From positions 114,886 through 178,885 of the forward strand of contig JAJDAN010000083.1 in assembly GCA_029261855.1 (NCBI GenBank): 64,000 nucleotides of DNA, read 5' to 3'. Source of the DNA: Deltaproteobacteria bacterium. Lineage in GTDB: Bacteria > Myxococcota_A > UBA9160 > UBA4427. Positions 54,346-62,877 of the stretch are shown here, piece by piece. Every line of letters starts with the position of its first letter. The stretch's first letter is position 1. The position numbers and the translations under genes were made by a program. The notes under the pieces were generated by a model. That model ran no database searches. It was not told the DNA's origin and saw only the letters and a program-made list of their open reading frames with translations.

Positions 54346-55134
54346 GTGGCGATCGAAGACATCCGCATCGTCCTGATCGACCCCCAACACCCGGGCAACA
54401 TCGGGGCGGCTGCGCGCGCCATGAAGACCATGTCGCTGCAACGGCTGTACCTCGTCCGACCCGTGGACTACCCCTCGTACGAGGCGGAACGCCGGGCGGC
54501 TGGGTCCGCCGAAGTGCTCGAGCAGGCGATCGTTCTCGACGACGCGGCGGACGCCGTCGGCGACTGCCGGCTCGTCATCGGCGCATCTGCGCGGGCGCGG
54601 TCGCATCCGCTCCCGGTGCTCGACGCGCGCGAATCGGCACGGCGCCTCGTGCAGGAATCCACCGGGGGTGCACCCGTCGCCGTGCTGTTCGGCCCCGAGC
54701 GGACGGGTCTCGCCAACGAAGACCTCGACCGTTGCAACGTCTGGATGCGCATTCCCACGAGCGCGAAGTTCTCCTCGCTCAACCTGGCCGCTGCGGTGCA
54801 GATCCTCTGCTACGAGGTCCTGATGGCGTCCCTCGAGGAGCTGCTGCCGGAGGGCCCCGTCCCGGAACCGGATCGCGACTCTGGCAACTCACGCGACTCT
54901 GGCAACTCACGCGACTCTCGCAACTCACGCGACTACCCCAGCCAGAGCGACATGGAGTACTTCTACCAGCACCTGGAACGCGTCCTCGACGAGCGGGAGT
55001 TCACCCTCGACAGCCGACGCGCCGCCACCCAGGCGAAGCTCCGCCGCCTCTTCGGCCGGGCGCGACCGGCGGTCGGAGAGCTGAAGATGCTCCACAGTCT
55101 GGTCCGCCTGATGCACCGCGACCCGAGGGACTGA
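54346..55134 (+). CDS. trmJ: tRNA (cytidine/uridine-2'-O-)-methyltransferase TrmJ
   Basis: This protein of about 262 residues is a SPOUT methyltransferase that 2'-O-methylates position 32 of tRNAs. SPOUT motifs are NIGAAARAMKT, LFGPERTGLANEDL and SSLNLAAAVQILCYE, which form the SAM knot. The C-terminal helix (EYFYQHLERVLDEREF ... LKMLHSLVRLMHR) is the TrmJ-type extension. It begins at a GTG 5 bases after the selenoprotein stop. The linker holds an 18-bp DNA repeat in three copies. P450 follows after 4 bases. Confidence 0.9.
   Translation: MAIEDIRIVLIDPQHPGNIGAAARAMKTMSLQRLYLVRPVDYPSYEAERRAAGSAEVLEQAIVLDDAADAVGDCRLVIGASARARSHPLPVLDARESARRLVQESTGGAPVAVLFGPERTGLANEDLDRCNVWMRIPTSAKFSSLNLAAAVQILCYEVLMASLEELLPEGPVPEPDRDSGNSRDSGNSRDSRNSRDYPSQSDMEYFYQHLERVLDEREFTLDSRRAATQAKLRRLFGRARPAVGELKMLHSLVRLMHRDPRD
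54877..54930 (+). repeat. 18-bp tandem repeat, three copies, inside trmJ
   Basis: Units of gactctggcaactcacgc at 54877-54894, 54895-54912 and 54913-54930 (the last with one change) encode DSGNSR, DSGNSR and DSRNSR in the linker between the SPOUT domain and the C-terminal helix. In-frame expansion would lengthen the linker only. Confidence 0.85.
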
Positions 55135-55138
55135 CGTC

Positions 55139-56347
55139 ATGCCCACCGAAGCGAAGCCCGTGTTCGAGCCCCGGGGAGGCGAGAGCTGGCGCGATCCGTT
55201 CTCGATGTACCGGGCGCTGCGCGATCACGACCCGGTCCACCACGTCGATCCCGGCGACGACAGCGGGGACTACTGGGTCCTGTCGCGTTTCCAGGACGTG
55301 TTCGAGGCGGCCATCGACGCCGGGACCTTCTCGTCCGCCGACGGCCTGACCTTCGCGTACGGAGAAAAGGAGAAGCTCGGCATCGAGGCGCCCATCGTGA
55401 TGATGGACCCGCCGGACCACACGGCGCTGCGCAAGCTCGCGATCAAGCGGCTCACCCCGCGCCAGGTGCAGGCCACCCGGCCGATGCTGCGGGCGTTCGT
55501 CGTAGAGCGGGTCGAGCGTCTGCGCGAGGCAGGCGAGGGCGACGTCGTCGCCGAGCTTCTGAAGCCGCTCCCGAGCCTGGTGGTGTCCCACTTCCTCGGC
55601 GTTCCCGCCGAGGACCGCAGCTTGTTCGACCGCTGGACGGAGGCAATCGTCGCGGCGAGCGCGGGCGGCAGCGTGCTGGGTGCCGCTGATGCGGTGGGCG
55701 AGATGTTCGCCTACTTCAACGACCTGATCGCGAAGCGGCGCAGCGAAGCCCGGGACGACATGATCTCGGCCCTCGTCCACGGACGCCTGAACACGGGAGA
55801 GGAAGTCTCCCTCGCGAAGATCCTGGGTCTCTGCTTCACGATGGTCACCGGCGGCAACGACACCGTGACGGGCCTGCTCGGCGGCAGCCTCGAGCTGCTC
55901 ACCTCCCGCCGGGACCAGCGCCAGATGCTGCTGGACGATCCGAGCCGGCTCGATGGCGCCATCGAGGAATTCCTACGGCTGACCGCCCCGGTGCAGGGGC
56001 TGGCGCGAACGACGACCCGAGACGTCGTGATCGAGGGCCGGACGATTCCCCAGGGCCGCAAGGTGATGCTCCTCTACGCGTCGGCCAACCGGGACGAGCG
56101 GGAGTTCGGCCCGGACGCCGCCGACTGCGACATCACGCGCAACATGCGGCGAATCCTGAGCTTCAGCTACGGGCCGCACTTCTGCATCGGCGCCGCGGCT
56201 GCGCGCCTGCAGGCACGCGTCGCGATCGAAGAGCTGTTGTCACGCTGCCCCGACTTCAGCGTCGACGCCAGGCGCGGCCGCTACGCCCCGGGACACTTCG
56301 TGCGCCGCTACGAATCGCTGCCCTTTCGTGCTGGGGGCGCGGCGTAG
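55139..56347 (+). CDS. Cytochrome P450
   Basis: This 402-residue soluble bacterial P450 has the heme-cysteine segment LSFSYGPHFCIGAAAARLQA, the I-helix oxygen-activation region MVTGGNDTVTG, the ExxR pair in EEFLRLTAP and the early-helix DPPDHTALRK. It hydroxylates a small lipophilic substrate using electrons from a ferredoxin and reductase, neither of which is encoded in the window. It resembles CYP families found in mycobacteria and marine deltaproteobacteria. The start has GAGGGA upstream. Substrate unknown. Confidence 0.94.
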   Translation: MPTEAKPVFEPRGGESWRDPFSMYRALRDHDPVHHVDPGDDSGDYWVLSRFQDVFEAAIDAGTFSSADGLTFAYGEKEKLGIEAPIVMMDPPDHTALRKLAIKRLTPRQVQATRPMLRAFVVERVERLREAGEGDVVAELLKPLPSLVVSHFLGVPAEDRSLFDRWTEAIVAASAGGSVLGAADAVGEMFAYFNDLIAKRRSEARDDMISALVHGRLNTGEEVSLAKILGLCFTMVTGGNDTVTGLLGGSLELLTSRRDQRQMLLDDPSRLDGAIEEFLRLTAPVQGLARTTTRDVVIEGRTIPQGRKVMLLYASANRDEREFGPDAADCDITRNMRRILSFSYGPHFCIGAAAARLQARVAIEELLSRCPDFSVDARRGRYAPGHFVRRYESLPFRAGGAA

Positions 56348-56389
56348 TTCCAGCCGCCGAGTCCTTCGACAGGCGTGCCGGGCCGGCGG

Positions 56390-57022
56390 TCAGGGGCTGC
56401 CGCGGCGAGCGAGAATGGTTCCGTGATCGAGCGGTCGCTCGTCGTCCATCGGCTTGCGTGTCGACACTTCGAAGCTGTCGAATCCGACGGCCTGCATCTC
56501 CGCAACGAGGGTCTCTGGGAACAGCTCATGGGCGGTTGCCACGGCGTGGTCGAAGGGCAGACCATGGTTGGCGGACGAGTTCGAGGCGAAGAACGATACG
56601 AGCACCGGCGCTCGCGGCTCGAGGACGCGAAACCACTCACGGAAGGCATCGCCGAGTCGTGTCGGCGCCATATGGATGAGCGAGTAGCGAGCAACGATGC
56701 CTGCAAGCGAGGAATCGGCGAGGTCCAGGCATGTGAGGTCTCCGACGTGGAACGTCGAGTCGGGGAATGCTCGCCGCGCTTCGTCGATCATCGCTGGTGA
56801 AACGTCGTAGCCGATGGCCTCGACACCCAGTTCGGCCAGGTGGTGGACGACATTTCCAGGCCCGCAACCAACGTCCGCAACCACCCCGGCGCCGGGGGAT
56901 ACGAGCCTGGCGAACGCTCCGAGCGACTCGCGATCGGCTGGGACGCGGTCGAGATGGTCGAGGAAGAGGTCGGCGTACTCTTTCGCCCTGGCGTCGTAGG
57001 AGTCCCGAACGGCGTCGGTCAT
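56390..57022 (-). CDS. Class I SAM-dependent methyltransferase
   Basis: This 210-residue protein has the Rossmann methyltransferase motif I VADVGCGPGNVVHHLAELG, acidic motif II GYDVSPAMIDEARRAF and motif III/IV LDLADSSLAGIVARYSLIHM. It begins TDAVRDSYDARAKEYADLF, as in the UbiE/Methyltransf_25-like group. It converges on the P450 gene. No substrate domain is visible. Confidence 0.9.
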   Translation of the reverse strand: MTDAVRDSYDARAKEYADLFLDHLDRVPADRESLGAFARLVSPGAGVVADVGCGPGNVVHHLAELGVEAIGYDVSPAMIDEARRAFPDSTFHVGDLTCLDLADSSLAGIVARYSLIHMAPTRLGDAFREWFRVLEPRAPVLVSFFASNSSANHGLPFDHAVATAHELFPETLVAEMQAVGFDSFEVSTRKPMDDERPLDHGTILARRGSP

Positions 57023-57886
57023 TCGTCCTTCTTAGCATCTCGGAGGTTGAAGCCAGGCGGCCGCGCGGAACATCGCAGCGGCTGAGCCCGGGCGACGCGC
57101 TAGCCGAGCGTTGCTCGGCCACGAACGGACGACCTGCGGGCGACTTCGTCGCTTGCGCGGTCCCGATCGCGGATTCCTCGGCGGGGATCGAGGGGGAGGA
57201 AATGGAGCCGACGATCCGATTCGAACGGACGACCTGCTCATTACGAGGTGGTGCGAAGCGGCGAAACGGACTGCAACTCCGTGAAACTCACTTCAACGCG
57301 GTTCCACACCGATGTCGGGTCGAGTCGGAAAGAGTTCGCCTGCGGTTCGTTTGGTTCGCGCACAACTGGCACACCGCCGGTTCTGCCTCGCTCCCTCCGG
57401 AAGCGCTCCGGCTCGGGAAGTCCCGAACCGTGCCGCGTACCCCAAGACAGCTACAGAAGTCCGAAGTGCTGCGACACGTCGAGCGGCTTGTCCGTCCGGG
57501 TAGCGAACTTGATTCTTCCAGCGAAGGTTCGCTCGGCGTTGAGGGGCTCTCCGTCGCGCATTCCGAATCTACCGCACGGGCAGGACCGAATAGCACTGGA
57601 TCCGAGTCCGAGCACGAGGCTAGGTCCCTGCCGAATGCACGAGCCGACCCATTTGGGTGACGCGGACCTGGGAGCCCTGGGAACTCTCGGGTGGCGCTTT
57701 CGGCAACCCGTTTGTCTGCGAGGGAACCGAGGCCGACTCAGGCTGAAAGCGGCGGGTTCAGGAACAGTCGTCACCCATATGGGGGGCGTGCTCGAAAATG
57801 CGGAAGGCATCGCTTGTTGCCAAGGAATGGCCGGTACAATCGCAAGTGAATTTTGGGGGCTGAGGGGATTGCTCGAGGTTCCTCTG
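57023..57886. other. Island left edge, mostly non-coding
   Basis: About 860 bases hold the left att repeat at 57200-57247 but no gene that can be supported. Open frames here have no recognisable domain and poor start signals. The stretch from 57248 to 57886 is the first part of the inserted element and may contain decayed coding sequence. Confidence 0.5.
57200..57247 (-). repeat. Left att repeat: tRNA-Thr(CGU) 3' half
   Basis: On the minus strand this 48-bp copy reads from the anticodon loop CTCGTAA (anticodon CGT) through TGAGC, the T-arm GTCCG-TTCGAAT-CGGAT and the acceptor strand CGTCGGC-T-CCA. The 5' half of the tRNA is missing. Identity with the second copy ends at the anticodon loop, which marks the integrase crossover. 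Confidence 0.85.
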
Positions 57887-58555
57887 ATGCGCTCTCTCGT
57901 CCTGATAGTCCTGCTAGTCGCGCCGCTTCCGGCTCTTGCCGACACCCTGACCCAGCAGCTCACCGTCGATCCTTTGCCGTCGATCGGAGTGGGCGGTTGC
58001 TCCTTGCCAGACTACGAGTGCGGCGCCGAGATCATCTGGGACGACCAGCCACCGCCCTACGTCTTCGACCGCTTCGATCCGGCCCTCGGCGAGCTCGTCT
58101 CGGTGATCTTCTCGCCCAGGCTCACCGGTCTCTGGGAGTCGACCTTCCTCGAGCCCCAGGAGCCCTTCAGCGGGCCCTTTGAAGCGGGGCTGGGCATCCG
58201 CTTCCAGACGGACGTCGAAGGGTCCCAGGTCATCAACCTCGTCTACGACGAAACGCAGTCGTGCGGCCAGGTCATCTGCGACATCCTGTGGGACATCGAC
58301 CTCTCCGGGGACTTTGTCATCTCCGACGGGCTCGACCGCTTCGCGGGTCCGGGCACCTTCGACGTCACGATGGGCAACAGTGACGCCATCGCCTCTGGCT
58401 ACTACCTCGACGGCCTGTACGGCCCGTCGGCCCTGGACCTAACGGTCGCGTTCCTCTACGTCCCCGAGCCTTCGACGGGTTTCCTCGTATCACTGGGCGT
58501 CATCGGCGCTGCCTTCTGCCGGAAGCGCCTGGCGTGTACGGCGGTTTTCTCCTGA
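57887..58555 (+). CDS. PEP-CTERM protein, possibly truncated at its end
   Basis: This 222-residue protein has a signal peptide (LVLIVLLVAPLPALAD) and a beta-rich body ending in the PEP-CTERM tag VPEPSTGFLVSLGVIGAAFCRKR, which exosortase recognises. The last eight residues (LACTAVFS) do not belong to such tags and overlap the start of the integrase remnant, suggesting the junction of an insertion or deletion. It lies inside the island, which is an unusual place for a PEP-CTERM gene. No exosortase is encoded in the window. Confidence 0.75.
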   Translation: MRSLVLIVLLVAPLPALADTLTQQLTVDPLPSIGVGGCSLPDYECGAEIIWDDQPPPYVFDRFDPALGELVSVIFSPRLTGLWESTFLEPQEPFSGPFEAGLGIRFQTDVEGSQVINLVYDETQSCGQVICDILWDIDLSGDFVISDGLDRFAGPGTFDVTMGNSDAIASGYYLDGLYGPSALDLTVAFLYVPEPSTGFLVSLGVIGAAFCRKRLACTAVFS

Positions 58556-59584
58556 CCACTCCCGTGCTGCGCAGTAGACCCAAGAAGGACGCGCAGGACG
58601 AGTTCCAGGCGATGTTGCGCCGCAAGACGTCGGCAGCGGGCCAGGATGCGTCCAAGATCACACTGAACGAGTATCTCGACCGGTGGCTGAAGCTCTCTGA
58701 GAAGCGAATCCGGCTGCGCACGGCGTTCAACTATCGGCAGTTCTTCTCGCTCTACGTCCGGCCGAAGCTCGGCGGGGTCCGCCTCGACAAGCTCCAGACG
58801 AACGACGTCCTGGAGCTCTACACCGAACTCGGCGAGCGGGTCTCGGCTCGCGCGGTCGTTCACGCGCACAGGCCGGCTCAATGCCGCTCTGAATCAGGCG
58901 GTCAAGTGGGGCCTCCTCGAGGGGAACCCCGCGCACGGTGTTTCGGTTCCAAGAGAACCCCGCAGACGGATGAGCGTCCTCAGCGCGGAGGAGGTCATCG
59001 CGTTCCAGCGGGGGGCGGCGAAGCATCCGCGCGGCTTCATCCTGACGTTCACCCTCGCGACCGGGATGCCTCCTGCCGAGGTCCAGGGCCTGAAGTGGAA
59101 GGACGTCGACCTCCGCGCGGGAACCGTCACGGTTCGTCGGGTAGTGGGATGGATACCGGGGGAGGGTTGGCGGTTTGGCGAGCCCAAGACGAAGCTGAGC
59201 CGACGGACGATCCCTCTACCCTGCTCGGTCACCGAACGACTCCGGATCCACCAGCGCGAGCAGGTCGTCGGGCAGAGTAGGCGTCGGAAGCTTGGGCGCC
59301 AGGTCGCCGATCACACGCTGGTGTTCCCCGATCGGAATGGGAACCCCGTCGACGGGAAGAACCTCGCCGTGCGGGTTCTGAAACCGATCCTCGCCGCTGC
59401 CGAGCTTGATCTGCGATTTCGCTGGTACGATTGCCGACACACGTGCGCGACGCTTCTCCTGGCAGCCGGCGCGAATCCGAAGGTTGTGAGCGAGCGGCTC
59501 GGACACGCGAAGGTTGCGTTTACCTTGGACCACTACGCGCATGTCCTGCCGGGAATGCAAGGAAGGGGCGTCGGAGCGCCTTGA
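58534..59584 (+). pseudogene. Frameshifted phage-type tyrosine integrase
   Basis: The first part (58534 to about 58866) encodes an N-terminally clipped SAM-like core-binding domain (RPKKDAQDEFQAMLRRK, ITLNEYLDRWLKLSEKR). The reading frame then shifts and continues as GRLNAALNQAVKWGLLEGNP into the catalytic domain: LATGMPPAEVQGLKWKDVD, WYDCRHTCATLLLAAG (HxxR), ERLGHAKVAFTLDHYAHVL (nucleophile Tyr). The catalytic ATGM-PPAEVQ segment has Pro at the usual first-Arg position. With a missing N-terminus and a frameshift it is judged inactive. Confidence 0.8.
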
Positions 59585-59634
59585 GGAGATGTTGTTCGGT
59601 GGCTGATCGAGCATCTGGCTGGCACCATTTCGCC

Positions 59635-59898
59635 ATGCGTGGACTCGCCGCCGTCGCGGTTCTCTTTACCCTTGGTGCAGCCAGCGCGTGCGCGAGCGCG
59701 AGGACAGTCTGGCGCCACCCAACCAAGCCCGAGCACGAGTTCTACAAGGATCGGAGCGAGTGTCGCGCTATCGCTCGGCAAGCGGTCGCGTCAGAGTCAG
59801 GCGCTGTCGAGGGCATCTTCGTAGGATTCCAGGAGGCCCAGGCGCAAAACGACTGCATCCTTGGCCGGGGCTGGCGGCAAGTCGAGGTTCCGAAGTAG
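59635..59898 (+). CDS. Small exported lipoprotein-like protein
   Basis: This 87-residue protein has a signal (GLAAVAVLFTLGAASACAS) with a possible lipobox cysteine. The mature part has the pattern TVWRHPTKPEHEFYKDRSEC ... AQNDCILGRGWRQV, as in small cysteine-paired lipoproteins found on plasmids, phages and chromosomes. It starts 50 bases after the integrase remnant. Confidence 0.65.
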   Translation: MRGLAAVAVLFTLGAASACASARTVWRHPTKPEHEFYKDRSECRAIARQAVASESGAVEGIFVGFQEAQAQNDCILGRGWRQVEVPK

Positions 59899-59932
59899 TC
59901 GTGGCGGCGGCTTCGGTTCTGGGTGGGCACCC

Positions 59933-60412
59933 ATGCTGATGATGGACTTCCGTGCTCTGGAGATCTGGTGGCGGGTCGTTGAGGTCCTTCTCTCCCCCCT
60001 GGCGATCCTTCTGGTGGGCGTTTACTTCACCCACCTGTTCCATCGGCGTCAAGAGCGTGCTCAGCTGCACGCAGAACGCGCGCGGGCATATGCTGCCTAC
60101 AATGCCGCAGTTAGTGGCACGATCGAGGGGATCGGCGCTTACCTCCGAGACTCAAAGAAAGACCGGCTGGCGGTCGTCGCCGAGCACAATCAGGTGCTTA
60201 ACGAGTCGCGCGAGACCGTCCTGCTTCTCGGCGACGATGCAGTCGTCGCGGCAGCTATTGACTTGGATCGCACGCTTCGGAAGCTCTTCTGGGAACTCTC
60301 CGGCAAGAGGGACTTCTCCCAGCTTCTCAACGAGGCGAGGGTGCATCAGCGCGAATTGTTGGCGCAGCAGCGTCGCGAGTTGGGACTGCGAGTTGAGCCC
60401 AGCCTCTCCTGA
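59933..60412 (+). CDS. Hypothetical membrane protein with cytoplasmic helical domain
   Basis: This 159-residue protein has one N-terminal span (VVEVLLSPLAILLVGVYFTHLF) and a charged helical tail (RRQERAQLHAERARAYAAYNAAV ... LLAQQRRELGLRVEPS). No family is recognised. It is in the same direction as, and 34 bases after, the small lipoprotein gene. Codon use is less GC-rich than in chromosomal neighbours. Confidence 0.65.
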   Translation: MLMMDFRALEIWWRVVEVLLSPLAILLVGVYFTHLFHRRQERAQLHAERARAYAAYNAAVSGTIEGIGAYLRDSKKDRLAVVAEHNQVLNESRETVLLLGDDAVVAAAIDLDRTLRKLFWELSGKRDFSQLLNEARVHQRELLAQQRRELGLRVEPSLS

Positions 60413-60451
60413 GGCGTGTCCCGTCGAGGTTCCGCGGAGTCTGACTGCGGC

Positions 60452-60910
60452 CTAGACCTGGGGTGCCAGAAGCGCCTCTTGGGCGCAGACGTGGTGCCAG
60501 GAGCGACCCTGGCCGTCAGCGAACTCTGCTCGCTCCACTTCTCTCCCGCAGCCAACGCACTCGGGGAGCTCTTCGTAGGTCGAAAGCTGCTCCGCGAAGG
60601 CCGGCAGGGTGACCTCGTAGTGTGTACGGTGCTTTAGTCTGGTCTTCGGGACGTCGATTGGACCCTGCTCTTCACCCCCTCCGCAAAGGTTCGACTGAAG
60701 CCCGAGTTCCTTGTCGAGTTCCCGGACTAGGTCCGCGAGAATCTGGTGGGTGCACCAGGGCTTCTTGGCGATCTGGGCAATCCAGTCGAGCACCTCGGCC
60801 GAAGTGCGGCACTGTTTGAGATCAATCTCATACCAGCTGCGGGTCTCGGCCCCGTCCGAGACGCTGAGGCTCAGGGTGTGGTAGGGGCCTGGTTCCCAAG
60901 CGGCTTTCAT
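60452..60910 (-). CDS. Hypothetical mobile-element protein with zinc-ribbon-like tail
   Basis: This 152-residue protein has a conserved-looking middle, WYEIDLKQCRTSAEVLDWIAQIAKKPW ... DLVRELDKELGLQSNLC, often seen in small proteins of plasmids and phages. The C-terminus has a CVGCG ... HHVC arrangement that could bind zinc. The function is unknown. The ATG at 60910 is preferred over one 8 codons upstream because the extra residues are basic and non-conserved. Confidence 0.6.
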   Translation of the reverse strand: MKAAWEPGPYHTLSLSVSDGAETRSWYEIDLKQCRTSAEVLDWIAQIAKKPWCTHQILADLVRELDKELGLQSNLCGGGEEQGPIDVPKTRLKHRTHYEVTLPAFAEQLSTYEELPECVGCGREVERAEFADGQGRSWHHVCAQEALLAPQV

Positions 60911-61015
60911 TCGCGGCCTCCGCGAGGTTCGCACACCATTCGCACACTAGGGCGATTGGGGAGGCGCCGGTCGTGCGCTTGGCTGCTCTCGTTTCGCGTG
61001 GAGCTCTAGGGAGTT

Positions 61016-61063
61016 AAATGGAGCCGACGATCCGATTCGAACGGACGACCTGCTCATTACGAG
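61016..61063 (-). repeat. Second att repeat: tRNA-Thr(CGU) 3' half
   Basis: This is an exact 48-bp copy of 57200-57247. Here the minus strand continues upstream of the anticodon loop with GCTCA, which completes the anticodon stem, but no D-arm or acceptor 5' strand follows, so it is not a whole tRNA. It sits 188 bases before the intact integrase start, the usual att-int arrangement. Confidence 0.85.
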
Positions 61064-61250
61064 TGAGCTGAGACAGACGAAATCGGTGTGGATTCCCAAT
61101 CTCCGGCGATCCCTCCCAGTGCCCTCCCGGTCTACAATCCTTCGGAATCACTAAAGAATGCCAGATGCTCTCACGGTGAGAGTGTTCTCCCAATACCGCG
61201 CCGGTCCCCCGGGATACCCAGTCGGCTGGCACAAATCTGGCACAGAAATC

Positions 61251-62627
61251 ATGCAGGCAAAGCTCAACTCTTCGAAGATCAACGAACTCCGCCGCGAGGC
61301 GGCCAAGGCCGGGAAGCCCGCCCACGGATTTGACAGCCACATCGAGGGCCTTGCGATCGTCGTCTACCCGTCCGGCAAGGGCGCGTGGCGCATCGACTAC
61401 AGAGAGCCCAGGACTGGGCAGCGGCGACGCCGGAAGATCGGCAAGTATCCCGCCCTCACGGTCGTCCAGGCGCGCGAGGTTGCTTCCGAGAAATTCCAGC
61501 GGATCGCTATCGGGCTCGATCCCTTCGCCGAGCCCAAGCAGGACGACAGGATCACCGTCGAGCGCGCCTGGAAGCGCTACGTCGCGGAGTACCTGTCCAA
61601 CCGGAGCAAGAAGTACCGCTACGATGCCGACGGCTACGGTCGGCGCGAGATCGTTCCCCGATTTGGATCGATTGACATTGCTGACCTCGCGCGTGGCGAA
61701 CTGCTGACTCACATCGACAAGCGGCGAGCTGAGACACGAGCTGCCGGCGACACACTCTACCGGCACTGCCACGCCTTTCTGGAGTGGTGCGTCGATGTCG
61801 AACTGATCGAGGCGAACCCGATCGCGAAGAAACGTCTCGGCCGTCGTGGGAGGGCGCGAGGAAGTGAGCGAGGAAGAACGAATCGCCGAGCCAGAAGCCT
61901 CATCAACTCGCATCGGGGAGACGAAGATCTGGGGCGGGTGCTCGCGGCAGCCGAGATCGGGCGGGAGGCCGGCAAGATTCTGCCCCTGGAGATTCGCCCG
62001 TCGGAAATCTACTGCGACGCCACGATTGTTCTGCTCGCCACCGGCAAGCGACTGTCCGAGGTTCTCGAAGCTCCCGTGAAGGAATTCGATGGGCAGAACA
62101 CGATCTGGACGATTCCGCCGGAGCGAAGGAAGGGAATCCGATCCGACACACCAGCAGACAAGTGCAAGCCCGAAGTGGTCCCGCTCTTTGGTCTCGCGCG
62201 TGAAGTAGTTGCACGCCGCCGAGGCACCGTGGCAGGTCCCTTCGTGTTCTCGGTGGACGGAAGTCGGCCGTACTCGAATATCAGCACGAACACTGAAGCA
62301 TTGCTGAAGCTCGCGGGCGTGGAAGGCGTTGTGCATCACGACTACAGGAGGACCATCTCGACCAAGCTCGCAAGCTGGCGATTCGGTGCAGAGGTGCGCC
62401 ATGCAGTGCTCGGACACGTTGGCGCTCTGGACGGAGACGAACTGGATGGCGTCTACAACCTCCACACCTATGCCGAAGAAAAGGGCGAGGCGCTGGAGAG
62501 ATGGGACGGCTATCTCGCCGAATTGCAGGCGGAATGGGTCCCGATTCTGCTGGCAGAGCTGCGCGGAAAGGACATCGAGATCGCTGATCTCACTGGAGCG
62601 GCGACTGGAGGCTCTCTCGTCCACTGA
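61251..62627 (+). CDS. Tyrosine-recombinase integrase (DUF4102-type, P4-like)
   Basis: This 458-residue integrase has an N-terminal DUF4102 arm-binding domain (FDSHIEGLAIVVYPSGKGAWRIDYREPRTGQRRRRKIGKYPALTV), a core-binding domain and an intact catalytic domain: Arg in ATGKRLSEVLEAP, HDYRRTISTKLA (HxxR), LGHVGAL and the nucleophile in VYNLHTYAEEKGEALERW. It would recombine at the adjacent tRNA-Thr half. An ATG at 61158 would add 31 residues; the shorter start fits the family better. Confidence 0.92.
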   Translation: MQAKLNSSKINELRREAAKAGKPAHGFDSHIEGLAIVVYPSGKGAWRIDYREPRTGQRRRRKIGKYPALTVVQAREVASEKFQRIAIGLDPFAEPKQDDRITVERAWKRYVAEYLSNRSKKYRYDADGYGRREIVPRFGSIDIADLARGELLTHIDKRRAETRAAGDTLYRHCHAFLEWCVDVELIEANPIAKKRLGRRGRARGSERGRTNRRARSLINSHRGDEDLGRVLAAAEIGREAGKILPLEIRPSEIYCDATIVLLATGKRLSEVLEAPVKEFDGQNTIWTIPPERRKGIRSDTPADKCKPEVVPLFGLAREVVARRRGTVAGPFVFSVDGSRPYSNISTNTEALLKLAGVEGVVHHDYRRTISTKLASWRFGAEVRHAVLGHVGALDGDELDGVYNLHTYAEEKGEALERWDGYLAELQAEWVPILLAELRGKDIEIADLTGAATGGSLVH

Positions 62628-62649
62628 AGCGGTCGGTGCGCGCGCCCTC

Positions 62650-62877
62650 TCAGCGCCGATCTGAAGCCTCGGCAGTGTTCCAGCTCGACTTTGCGTCCAG
62701 CCAGTCCGAAACGTCCCGCGTTCTGTAGCGGATGGCGTGGCCGAGGCGAACGAATCGAGGCCCTCGACCGTTGCAACGCCACTTGGCGAGTGTCTTCTTC
62801 GATATCTGGAGCTTTTCTGCCAGTTCTGGCGGCGAGAGAAGCTCGATCACTTCTGGTTCATCCACATCTTTCTCCAT
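62650..62877 (-). CDS. AlpA/excisionase-type helix-turn-helix protein
   Basis: This 75-residue protein has the HTH_17/AlpA pattern ELLSPPELAEKLQISKKTLAKWRCNGRGPRFVRLGHAIRYRTRDVSDWLD. Such proteins act as excisionases or as activators of integrase genes in genomic islands. It converges on the integrase gene with a 22-base gap. The ATG at 62877 starts just before the domain; the frame stays open to a GTG at 63090 preceded by AAGGAGG, so a longer form is possible. Confidence 0.82.
   Translation of the reverse strand: MEKDVDEPEVIELLSPPELAEKLQISKKTLAKWRCNGRGPRFVRLGHAIRYRTRDVSDWLDAKSSWNTAEASDRR

Noticed and set aside
57200..57272. Complete tRNA-Thr gene on the minus strand
   Set aside because: Only the 3' half from the anticodon loop is present; D-arm and 5' acceptor strand are missing at both copies (57200 and 61016).
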